Below are positions 1-5,311 of a stretch of 5,311 bases of DNA, piece by piece. This stretch comes from Gammaproteobacteria bacterium (GTDB lineage Bacteria > Pseudomonadota > Gammaproteobacteria > Pseudomonadales > Azotimanducaceae): positions 1 through 5,311 of the forward strand of contig JAPUJX010000588.1 of NCBI GenBank assembly GCA_027295975.1. Direction: 5' to 3'. Below the pieces are notes generated by a model. The model did not search any database. It worked only from the letters and a program-made list of their open reading frames with translations, and was not told the DNA's origin. Every line of letters starts with the position of its first letter. Within the stretch, counting starts at the first letter, position 1. The position numbers were made by a program, and so were the translations under genes.

Positions 1-158
1 TTCTCCCGAATACATGCGCCTATCGCTCCCCGTTCTCCAGCGGTGTCCGGACATAGCTTCTGTATGTCTTCGCGACAGGGACGATTTGCCGGAGCGGCCA
101 GAATGCTGGCTGCTGCCAGCAAAAGCAGCACCGTCGCCAAAAGTTTCGTGAACTTCAT
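1..158 (-). CDS. Secreted cysteine-rich-repeat protein, N-terminal part (cut by left edge)
   Basis: Reading from the ATG at 158-156, 52 codons stay open to the window edge, so the C-terminus is missing. The first ~24 residues form a classic Sec signal peptide: two lysines (K2, K5), a Leu/Ala-rich core, and an Ala-x-Ala-like end near LAAPA before Asn25. The mature part begins with cysteines at 28, 36 and 49 in the pattern C-x7-C-x12-C, around PCREDIQKLCPD and GACIRE. This resembles the Golgi-type cysteine-rich repeat (GLG1-like) found in small exported bacterial proteins, usually in several copies. The function of those bacterial proteins is not known to me. The start is supported by AGGAA three bases upstream; an in-frame ATG eight codons earlier (182-180) has no ribosome binding site. 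It lies 86 nt after the permease gene and may share its transcript. The signal peptide is clear; the repeat-family call is good but rests on one partial repeat. Confidence 0.72.
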   Translation of the reverse strand, partial: MKFTKLLATVLLLLAAASILAAPANRPCREDIQKLCPDTAGERGAIGACIRE

Positions 159-161
159 TGT

Positions 162-166
162 TTCCT
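162..166 (-). promoter_or_regulatory. Ribosome binding site of the cysteine-rich protein gene
   Basis: AGGAA on the minus strand, three bases before the ATG at 158, with a second purine run (GGGAG) just upstream. It favours this ATG over the in-frame ATG at 182, which has no such motif. Confidence 0.55.
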
Positions 167-172
167 GCTCCC

Positions 173-240
173 GGTTGAGCATGACGATCAACTATCATAC
201 GTAGCCTCCGCCATAATCCGTCACTCGGTTACGCTCAACC
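173..240. repeat. Spaced 8-bp inverted repeat in the permease/cysteine-rich gene gap
   Basis: GGTTGAGC at 173-180 and its exact reverse complement GCTCAACC at 233-240 are separated by 52 bp. The pair covers most of the 86-nt gap and brackets the candidate -10 box. Transcribed, the arms could close a long-looped stem; there is no T-tract, so it does not look like an intrinsic terminator. It may be a spaced operator, an mRNA structure or chance. Confidence 0.35.
194..199 (-). promoter_or_regulatory. Possible -10 box for the cysteine-rich protein gene
   Basis: TATGAT on the minus strand matches the sigma-70 -10 consensus at 5 of 6 positions and sits about 35 nt before the ATG at 158. No good -35 hexamer lies 16-18 nt upstream, so this is a weak candidate. 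The gene may instead be read through from the operon upstream. Confidence 0.2.
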
Positions 241-244
241 TACG

Positions 245-1477
245 TCATTCGTACCGCAGCGCCTCGATTGGGTTTTGATTTGCCGCTTTTCTCGCCGGGT
301 AGAAACCGAAAAACACCCCGATCGCCGCGGAAAACACCACCGCCAGAACGACGACCTGCCATTCCAGAGCAACTGGCCACCCGGTGATTTCGGCCGTCCC
401 ATATGCGATCAGGATAGCCAGTAAGACTCCCACCGCGCCTCCAAGGGTGCACAGTGTTACCGCCTCGACGAGAAACTGAGTGAGAATGTCCCGCGCCCTC
501 GCTCCCACCGCCCGGCGCAGACCAATTTCCCGGGTTCGCTCGGTTACCGATACCAACATGATGTTCATGATGCCAATGCCGCCGACAACGAGAGAAACGC
601 TCGCAACCGCCGCCAGCAGCATGTTGAACACCCGCGAGGTTTCAGCCCGCGTTTCCACCATCTCCGACATGTTGCGAATCCGGAAGGAGTTTTCGACGTC
701 ATCGCGAATGCGATGGCGTTGCCGCAGCAGTTGGGTTATCTGCTGATGTACATCATCCATCATTTCAGCGTCCGCCACGCTCACCATGATGACGTGTACG
801 GCTTTGGCAACCGCCCGGCTGTGGCCAATTAATCGCCCGCGCGCGGTAGCCAGAGGGACCATCACCACGTCGTCCTGATCCTGGCCGCTCATTGTCTGCC
901 CCTTGGGACCCAACACGCCGGTAACTCGAAACGGTACGTTGTTCAAACGAACCGACTGCCCGACCACCCGGGCCTCCCCAAAAAGTTCCTCGGCGACGGT
1001 ACGACCCAACAATACAACTTTGGCGCCGGAGCGAACTTCTCTCGGTTCGAATACCCGGCCTTCCGTTACAACCCAGTTACGGGCAACTATGTAGTCGTTG
1101 TCGATACCCTGCACGGTAGTGGACCAATTGGTATTGCCGACCACGACCTGCACGCTCCCCCGCATCGTTGGCGCCGCGGCGACGATCTCGGGTATCTGTT
1201 CTTTCAACATTCGAGCGTCGTCCTCGGTTAGACGCAGCCTGGTTCCCGCCGCCATCCGCGCGCCGTGGTTCCTGGAATAACCGGGGGTCACCATCAACAG
1301 GTTGGTACCGAGGGCGGCAATCTGTTGATCCACCTCTTGCTGAGCACCCGAACCCATGGCAACCATCGTAATCACCGCGGCAACGCCGATGATGATGCCC
1401 AGCATGGTTAGAAGGCTACGCATGAGGTTGGTGCGCAGAGCCACGATCGCCACCAGCATCGATTCGAGAATATTCAT
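245..1477 (-). CDS. MacB/FtsX-type ABC transporter permease
   Basis: This 410-residue inner-membrane protein is the membrane half of a MacB-type tripartite exporter. Its layout is the MacB one: a first membrane helix at about 21-43 in a typical RSLLTMLGIIIGVAAV context, a large periplasmic core domain (~45-280), then three helices at about 285-308, 335-360 and 372-394 forming the FtsX domain. The conserved cytoplasmic motif SVTERTREIGLRRAVGA lies at 310-326, and the tail FYPARKAANQNPIEALRYE is the usual family ending. It has no nucleotide-binding domain; that is the separate gene upstream, whose stop codon overlaps this start in ATGA. A GGAG eight bases before the ATG lies inside the ATPase gene, fitting translational coupling. 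MacB-family permeases use ATP to drive a mechanical movement of the periplasmic domain that pushes substrates through the adaptor and an outer-membrane channel. The substrate (macrolide, peptide, lipid or other) cannot be read from sequence. LolC/E-type lipoprotein release is less likely because an adaptor gene is present. Confidence 0.93.
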   Translation of the reverse strand: MNILESMLVAIVALRTNLMRSLLTMLGIIIGVAAVITMVAMGSGAQQEVDQQIAALGTNLLMVTPGYSRNHGARMAAGTRLRLTEDDARMLKEQIPEIVAAAPTMRGSVQVVVGNTNWSTTVQGIDNDYIVARNWVVTEGRVFEPREVRSGAKVVLLGRTVAEELFGEARVVGQSVRLNNVPFRVTGVLGPKGQTMSGQDQDDVVMVPLATARGRLIGHSRAVAKAVHVIMVSVADAEMMDDVHQQITQLLRQRHRIRDDVENSFRIRNMSEMVETRAETSRVFNMLLAAVASVSLVVGGIGIMNIMLVSVTERTREIGLRRAVGARARDILTQFLVEAVTLCTLGGAVGVLLAILIAYGTAEITGWPVALEWQVVVLAVVFSAAIGVFFGFYPARKAANQNPIEALRYE

Positions 1478-2208
1478 GCGTTTCTCTCCCGGGCATCGGG
1501 TTGCCCGAAACGCAGTTGTTCGATGGTTCTGTCTTCGATCACCCTGCCATCGCGAAACGTCAATCGACGCCTAGCCGCCGCGGCGATGTCCTGCTCATGG
1601 GTAACCAGAACAATGCTGATGCCCCGGTTGTTGAGTTGTTGGAACAACGCCATTATTTCCGCACCCGTTCGCGTATCCAGCGCACCGGTCGGTTCGTCCG
1701 CCAATAGTAAAACGGGATCATTCACCAGTGCCCGGGCTATCGCCACACGTTGTTGTTGACCCCCCGACAACTGGGAAGGATGGTGTTCCATCCGGTCACT
1801 CAGGCCCACAAGCGCCATTACCTGCCTGGCTTTCCGATGACGTTCCTTTCGTTTCACCCCAGCGTAAAGAAGCGGCAGAGCAACGTTGTCGAGCGAGGTG
1901 GTTCTCGGCAGCAGGTTAAATTGCTGAAACACAAAACCGAGTTTCTGGTTTCTGAGTTCTGCAAGTGCGTCATCGGTCATGCCGGCTACATCGACACCAT
2001 CGATAATCACTCGACCCCGGGTCGGGGTATCCAGACACCCGCACAAGTTCATGAACGTTGATTTTCCCGAACCAGACGGACCGATTACCGACACGAAGTC
2101 GCCAACTTCAAGGGACAACGACACCTCTTCGAGGGCATGAACTTCACTATCGCCGACGTGGTACATTTTGCCCACGCGTTCAAATTCTACGAGTTCGCCG
2201 GTCATCAT
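1474..2208 (-). CDS. MacB/LolD-type ABC transporter ATP-binding protein
   Basis: This 244-residue cytoplasmic ATPase powers the permease encoded next. All ABC motifs are intact: Walker A GPSGSGKS at 43-50, a Q-loop in FVFQQFNLL at about 93-100, signature LSGGQQQR at 147-154, Walker B LLLADEP with catalytic Glu172, D-loop GALD, and switch His204 in VTHE. The sequence around the Q-loop and the DEPTGALD stretch are typical of the MacB/LolD/FtsE subfamily. The length is full for a stand-alone domain; in E. coli MacB the equivalent domain is fused to the permease. The start is one of two tandem ATGs (2208 or 2205). AAGG lies directly against the first and three bases from the second, too close for a normal site, so the second ATG or coupling to the adaptor gene may apply. 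The adaptor's TGA stop overlaps the first ATG by 4 nt, and this gene's own TGA overlaps the permease ATG the same way. Confidence 0.95.
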   Translation of the reverse strand: MMTGELVEFERVGKMYHVGDSEVHALEEVSLSLEVGDFVSVIGPSGSGKSTFMNLCGCLDTPTRGRVIIDGVDVAGMTDDALAELRNQKLGFVFQQFNLLPRTTSLDNVALPLLYAGVKRKERHRKARQVMALVGLSDRMEHHPSQLSGGQQQRVAIARALVNDPVLLLADEPTGALDTRTGAEIMALFQQLNNRGISIVLVTHEQDIAAAARRRLTFRDGRVIEDRTIEQLRFGQPDARERNA

Positions 2209-3674
2209 CCTTGTTTGCGCGTGACCCGCACAATGATCGCGTCACCTTCCTTCAAACCGCCGACAACTTCCGTAGCCCGTTCGTCCGCGAGACCGACGCG
2301 CACAGACACCAGGACCGGTTGGTCGTCCTCCAACATATACACCGTCGCCGGACGCGACAACTCTCTCCCCGGGGTCCGATTCGCCATCATCTCATCGAAC
2401 TTTTCACGCTGCTCAGGAGTCAGAATGGCGCGCAGTTTCGAGTTCAAGTTCTGCCTGAACTGGCGGAAAGATTCGCGCATCGACTCGTGGTCGCCCCCGG
2501 GAGCTTGCACCTGCATTTTTGTTCGCATCCCGGCGGATAAATCATCAATCCTGCGTTCCTGGTCGCGAGTCAGATCCATGGATTCCTTGAGCCCCTCGAA
2601 CATGGCAAGCGGGCGCCCTCGTCGCTGCGTGCCGGGTGGATCTGCCCCCTGGCTTGCCGATACATTGGAGGATGTAACGTTTTTGGGGACAAAACGCAAT
2701 GCGGCATTGGCAACCTGCAGCACGTTCTGCTTGCTGCCCAGGACGATTTCCACATTCGCCGTCATACCGGGAAGCAGCGCTAGATCGTCGTTGTTGGCCG
2801 TGATGATGACCCGGTAGGTCACGACGTTCTGCACCACGTCGGGGGCCTTGCGGATCTGCCGAATACGTCCTCGAAATTCCCTGTCGGGATACGCGTCCAC
2901 TGAAAAACGACACTTCATGCCCTCTTTGACCCGTCCGATATCCGCCTCGTCGACACTGGCTTCAACCTTCATCTCGTGCAGATCCTGAGCAATCGTGAAT
3001 AACTCCGGCGCCTGCATGCTCGCGGCAACGGTCTGGCCCTGCTCGATGGTTCGGTTGATCACCGTTCCGGAGACCGGAGATCGTATGTAGGTTCGCTCGA
3101 GGTCGAGTTGCGACTGACTGAGCGCAGCGCGGCGCTGCTCCAACACGGCTACGGCATTGGCTAGTGCCGCTTCAGCCATCCTGAGTTGCGCATCGCCCGT
3201 TTCAACCGCGGTATGGTCTTGATCCAACTCCGAAACGGAGATATGACCCTTCTCCTTCAGGGCCTCACGGCGACCCAGTTCGCGCCGGGCCTGGGCCAGC
3301 GTCGCCTGCCAGCGCACGATATCCGCCTCGCGCTGCAAAATGGTGGCTCGAGCAACCTTTACGTTTGCCTCGTTTTGTTCGACGCGCGCCTCGAAGGTGC
3401 GCGGGTCGAGGCGTGCGATCAGCTGATTCTTCACAACTATGTCGTTGAAATCCGCATGGAGGTCGGCAATCTGCCCGGATAGCTGGGAGCCCACGATCAC
3501 CGTATTGAGCGCTTCGAGGGTCCCCGTGGTGACGACCACGCTCTCGATGTCCCCACGGGAAACGTAATCGAGCGAATAGTCGAGCCGAGCGCTCCTGCCA
3601 CCGGTCGCATAAACGAGGAAAGCGGCCGCCAGCGCAATTGCCGCCAGAACTCCGATGGTCATGGGACGATTCAT
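2205..3674 (-). CDS. MacA-like periplasmic adaptor (HlyD/membrane fusion family) with inserted helical domain
   Basis: This 489-residue adaptor links an inner-membrane MacB-type transporter to an outer-membrane channel. An N-terminal membrane anchor spans about residues 6-23. The barrel-sandwich (lipoyl) halves are at ~40-80 and ~192-230, with the motif RSPVSGTVINRTIEQGQTV from 198. Between them, ~92-190 is a long Gln/Ala/Arg-rich alpha-helical hairpin that should dock on the channel. The beta-barrel domain is at ~233-315, with SVDEADIGRVKEGM. Membrane-proximal strands begin at ~316-330 and resume at ~442-487 (VSVRVGLADERATEVVGGLKEGD). E. coli MacA has about 371 residues; the excess here is mostly an insertion at ~331-440 with two LTxxQ motifs, annotated separately. 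The start is supported by AGGT five bases upstream of the ATG; the later Met5 has no such site. It is the first gene of the operon with the ATPase and permease. It is clearly MacA-like, but the symbol is withheld because the substrate is unknown and the architecture unusual. Confidence 0.93.
   Translation of the reverse strand: MNRPMTIGVLAAIALAAAFLVYATGGRSARLDYSLDYVSRGDIESVVVTTGTLEALNTVIVGSQLSGQIADLHADFNDIVVKNQLIARLDPRTFEARVEQNEANVKVARATILQREADIVRWQATLAQARRELGRREALKEKGHISVSELDQDHTAVETGDAQLRMAEAALANAVAVLEQRRAALSQSQLDLERTYIRSPVSGTVINRTIEQGQTVAASMQAPELFTIAQDLHEMKVEASVDEADIGRVKEGMKCRFSVDAYPDREFRGRIRQIRKAPDVVQNVVTYRVIITANNDDLALLPGMTANVEIVLGSKQNVLQVANAALRFVPKNVTSSNVSASQGADPPGTQRRGRPLAMFEGLKESMDLTRDQERRIDDLSAGMRTKMQVQAPGGDHESMRESFRQFRQNLNSKLRAILTPEQREKFDEMMANRTPGRELSRPATVYMLEDDQPVLVSVRVGLADERATEVVGGLKEGDAIIVRVTRKQG
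2355..2684 (-). other. Spy/CpxP-like (LTxxQ) segment inserted in the adaptor
   Basis: This encodes residues ~331-440 of the adaptor. It opens with a low-complexity Ser/Gly/Pro/Arg linker, then a predicted helical region that is rich in charged residues, Gln and Met. LTRDQERRIDDL begins at 368 and LRAILTPEQREKFDEM at 415-430, about 50 residues apart. Paired LTxxQ motifs separated by charged helices are the hallmark of the Spy/CpxP family of periplasmic stress proteins, and the second motif resembles the LTPEQ helix of Spy. The reading frame is unbroken, and the membrane-proximal strand pattern resumes right after, so this is a domain insertion rather than a frameshift. That it binds clients, lipids or metals is inference. 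It is shorter than whole Spy, so it may be a degenerate copy or a convergent helical hairpin. Confidence 0.62.
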
Positions 3675-3679
3675 TGTTT

Positions 3680-3683
3680 ACCT
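3680..3683 (-). promoter_or_regulatory. Ribosome binding site of the adaptor gene
   Basis: AGGT on the minus strand, five bases before the ATG at 3674. It supports that ATG over the second in-frame Met codon at 3662, which has no purine-rich site upstream. Confidence 0.45.
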
Positions 3684-3760
3684 GCGGCAAGCCGAATCAC
3701 TTCCGTCGCCGGGACGGCAGAATTGGTTCCGCTCCACCAGACAGCCTTTCCGCGTTGATG

Positions 3761-3775
3761 GGGTATTCTATACCC
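3761..3775. promoter_or_regulatory. Perfect 6-3-6 palindrome upstream of the adaptor operon, candidate operator/promoter
   Basis: GGGTAT and ATACCC flank a 3-bp centre as an exact inverted repeat. It overlaps the DUF1501 stop codon (3768-3770) and ends about 87 bp before the adaptor start. Read on the minus strand it contains TAGAAT (3770-3765), which differs from the sigma-70 -10 consensus at one base. The upstream -35 candidates are poor: TTGCAG at 15 bp, or a good TTGACT but 24 bp away. A repressor site overlying a weak promoter is plausible. There is no T-tract, so it is not an intrinsic terminator. Confidence 0.35.
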
Positions 3776-4961
3776 TGGTCAGGCCCTGCAATCCAGTCAA
3801 GGCACTCGACGGAAACACAAATTCATCCACCGCGGCAGCGTCCGCTCCGAGATGATCGACGAGCGCGGTTTTGAAAAGCACTCTGACATCCATGGTCGGC
3901 ATGAGATCGCGGCCTTCATAAAGGGCCGCTCTCTTCAATCCCGGCCAATCCGTAAATACCTTACCACCAGCAACGGCTCCACCCATTACGAACGCGGCAC
4001 CCGCCACACCATGATCAGAGCCGCGAGTGCCGTTCATCGCAACTGTACGACCGAACTCGGTCACCATGATCAGAACCGTTTGCCGCCAGGTGTCCCCGAG
4101 CTCGGCCCTGAACTGAGCGACAAGGTCATCCAAGCTCGCAAACCGGTTGGCTAGCTGTCCCTGCTGGTCTCCCTGTTGGGCGTGGGTATCCCATCCACCA
4201 CTTTCCAGTACAGCCACTCGCGGGCCCGACTCATGGCAAAGAAACTGCGCAGCCGCCTTGACGACACCGGCCAGTGAATTATTTCGGCTTCCCTGGTTGC
4301 TCCGGTTAACCTGGCTGGCCATCATGTTTTCCGTCTTCATCATGGTCCGCAACCTTGGGCCCAATATCGCATCGTGTTCATAAAGCGCTACGATGCGCGC
4401 CATCGTATCGTCATCTGGATCCGGTAACCGATCTGGTGACCACGCGCCTACGGGGTTGGCGCCCCGCAATACCCGTGGCACGGCTCCGCCAATTGCCATC
4501 GCATATTCATCGGTTCGAACCGCACCAGGCAGCGTCGCCAACGCGCGGTACAGCCAACCGTCGGTCAGCGCGGACGGGGCGGGAATGCCGGTTTCCAGAA
4601 CGTCCTGAGCGTCGAAGTGCGAACGGTTGCGATACGGTGGGGCGACGGCTTGAACCACCGTCAACTCACCGGCCTCAAAAAGCGCGTGGAGGGTGACAAA
4701 ATTCGGATGTAAGCCAAAAAACCCATCGAGATCGTTAATGCCCGACGCGCTTCCGGGTGGTGGCAGCGCCAACGCGCCGCGGCTCTTTCGATAGGAGGGG
4801 TCTGCATAGGGGGGCACTGCCGCCAGACCATCCATCCCTCCCCGTAAAATCACCAGTACGAAGCGGGGATCCGAGCCGATATTTTTTGCGAACGCACTTC
4901 GAGCACCCCACGCCAACGACGCCGTAACACCAAACTCCAATAAACGACGACGATTGATCAT
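3768..4961 (-). CDS. DUF1501 family protein (alkaline-phosphatase/sulfatase-like fold), exported
   Basis: This 397-residue protein belongs to the DUF1501 family, assigned to the alkaline phosphatase/sulfatase-like superfamily; no reaction is established for it. The start MINRRRLLEFGVTASLAWGARSAFA reads as a Tat-type signal (arginines followed by LL, hydrophobic core, cleavage near AFA), so it is probably exported. Family motifs run in order: VILRGGMDGL at ~37-46, LHPNF at ~84, RSHFDAQDVLETG at ~113, GGWDTH at 255-260, TEFGRT at 301-306, and GSDHGVAGAAFVMGG from 314. The Asp-His of SDHG recalls metal ligands in the superfamily. The length is normal and the frame intact. The ATG at 4961 is chosen because AGGAA lies seven bases upstream and the signal peptide starts there. 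A TTG at 4997, adding 12 residues (total 409), sits just 4 nt after the upstream stop and also has GGAG before it, so it cannot be excluded. It follows the DUF1800 gene by 40 nt; the two families are commonly paired. Confidence 0.92.
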   Translation of the reverse strand: MINRRRLLEFGVTASLAWGARSAFAKNIGSDPRFVLVILRGGMDGLAAVPPYADPSYRKSRGALALPPPGSASGINDLDGFFGLHPNFVTLHALFEAGELTVVQAVAPPYRNRSHFDAQDVLETGIPAPSALTDGWLYRALATLPGAVRTDEYAMAIGGAVPRVLRGANPVGAWSPDRLPDPDDDTMARIVALYEHDAILGPRLRTMMKTENMMASQVNRSNQGSRNNSLAGVVKAAAQFLCHESGPRVAVLESGGWDTHAQQGDQQGQLANRFASLDDLVAQFRAELGDTWRQTVLIMVTEFGRTVAMNGTRGSDHGVAGAAFVMGGAVAGGKVFTDWPGLKRAALYEGRDLMPTMDVRVLFKTALVDHLGADAAAVDEFVFPSSALTGLQGLTRV

Positions 4962-4968
4962 GAGTCGG

Positions 4969-4973
4969 TTCCT
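4969..4973 (-). promoter_or_regulatory. Ribosome binding site deciding the DUF1501 start
   Basis: AGGAA on the minus strand, seven bases before the ATG at 4961, is well spaced. It favours a start that puts the arginine-rich signal peptide at the N-terminus, rather than the TTG at 4997. Confidence 0.55.
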
Positions 4974-5001
4974 GTCTAGAAATTGAATACCCGGCAATTT
5001 C

Positions 5002-5311
5002 CTATCTCCATTGAAAGTCGGGTGAGGCGATCAGCAAAGCCAATGCCTGGGACGGACTTTCCGCTCGTTTCAGGCTGGCCATCAACGTTCGCGAAGCAGT
5101 TGGGTCGACAAGCCAGTCACTGGCGTTTCGCACATCGACAGAACTACCAACACGTCGACCGACCTCGATACCCCATACAATGCGCTGTTTGAGCGAATTG
5201 GGTGAACCCCAATGGCTCTGGATGTCCGGCCACCCGGCGGGTGATGGGGCACTGAACGGCAGGTGATTCATGACCCTCAGGCTGCCGACGGCATTAGCTC
5301 GTGCGGGTGGT
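5002..5311 (-). CDS. DUF1800 family protein, C-terminal end (cut by right edge)
   Basis: The frame is open from the window edge to a TAG at 5004-5002, giving the last 102 residues; an internal ATG at 5271 is not the real start. The piece matches the end of DUF1800 proteins: SLRVMNHLPFSAPSPAGWPD is the conserved proline/tryptophan motif, followed by a helical segment (SPNSLKQRIVWGIEVGRRV). It finishes with the family's typical ending, ALALLIASPDFQWR. DUF1800 proteins are usually several hundred residues long, so most of this gene lies outside. Function is unknown; members are commonly encoded next to DUF1501 genes, as here with a 40-nt gap, which suggests one transcript and a shared task. Confidence 0.88.
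   Translation of the reverse strand, partial: PPARANAVGSLRVMNHLPFSAPSPAGWPDIQSHWGSPNSLKQRIVWGIEVGRRVGSSVDVRNASDWLVDPTASRTLMASLKRAESPSQALALLIASPDFQWR

Noticed and set aside
2058..2817. Two overlapping plus-strand open frames (2058-2540 and 2137-2817) of 160 and 226 residues
   Set aside because: They lie antisense to the adaptor and ATPase genes. Their translations are rich in Arg, Ser and Pro with no recognisable motif, as expected for reverse-frame shadows in GC-rich coding DNA.
2545..2913. Minus-strand 122-residue open frame in another phase inside the adaptor gene
   Set aside because: The adaptor frame is continuous and family-like through this stretch, so this is an out-of-frame shadow and not evidence of a frameshift.
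245..3674. LolCDE lipoprotein-release system instead of a MacAB-type exporter
   Set aside because: The ATPase alone would fit LolD, but the upstream gene is a clear HlyD/MacA-type adaptor and the permease has the MacB core and tail motifs. Only one permease gene is present.
3703..3717. Small GC hairpin (CCGTC/GACGG with a 5-nt loop) in the gap before the adaptor gene
   Set aside because: The stem is only 5 bp and no T-tract follows in either direction, so I do not call a terminator.
3770..3800. TTGACT as a -35 box paired with the TAGAAT box before the adaptor gene
   Set aside because: The hexamer is a good -35 match, but the spacing to TAGAAT is about 24 bp, well outside the 16-18 bp of sigma-70 promoters.
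5002..5271. A complete 89-residue gene starting at the ATG at 5271
   Set aside because: The frame continues open upstream to the window edge with DUF1800-like sequence, so this ATG is an internal methionine of a longer protein.
1..5311. tRNA or rRNA genes, CRISPR arrays, insertion sequences, toxin-antitoxin or phage genes
   Set aside because: The window is almost fully occupied by coding sequence. The only gaps (159-244, 3675-3767 and the short one before 4961) contain no such structure, and no repeated spacer pattern or transposase motif was seen.

Overview
The window looks like chromosomal DNA of a moderately GC-rich Gram-negative bacterium, most likely a proteobacterium. The reasons are a MacA/MacB-type export system, a DUF1800-DUF1501 gene pair, exported proteins and AGGA-type ribosome binding sites. 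No taxonomic marker gene is present, so this is an inference. Every gene I can support is on the minus strand, so transcription runs from high to low coordinates.

In order of transcription the layout is as follows. (1) Positions 5311-5002 hold the C-terminal end of a DUF1800 protein, cut by the right edge. (2) Positions 4961-3768 hold a complete DUF1501 protein with a twin-arginine-like signal peptide, 40 nt downstream of DUF1800 and probably co-transcribed with it. (3) A 93-nt gap follows, with a perfect 6-3-6 palindrome overlapping the DUF1501 stop codon and a -10-like box. (4) A tight three-gene operon follows: a MacA-like periplasmic adaptor (3674-2205), a MacB/LolD-type ATPase (2208-1474) and a MacB/FtsX-type permease (1477-245), joined by two 4-nt ATGA stop/start overlaps. 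(5) An 86-nt gap follows, containing a spaced 8-bp inverted repeat. (6) Positions 158-1 hold the start of a small secreted cysteine-rich-repeat protein, cut by the left edge.

The adaptor, ATPase and permease should form one ATP-driven efflux or secretion complex: the ATPase and permease replace the single fused MacB chain, and the adaptor bridges to an outer-membrane channel not encoded here. The DUF1800/DUF1501 pair is a widespread conserved partnership of unknown function. DUF1501 has an alkaline-phosphatase/sulfatase-like fold and appears to be exported.

The most unusual observation is inside the adaptor. About 110 residues are inserted between its beta-barrel and its last membrane-proximal strands, and they carry two LTxxQ motifs like those of the Spy/CpxP periplasmic chaperones. 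This suggests an adaptor with a built-in chaperone-like or sensing module. No RNA genes, mobile elements, CRISPR arrays or convincing terminators were seen.
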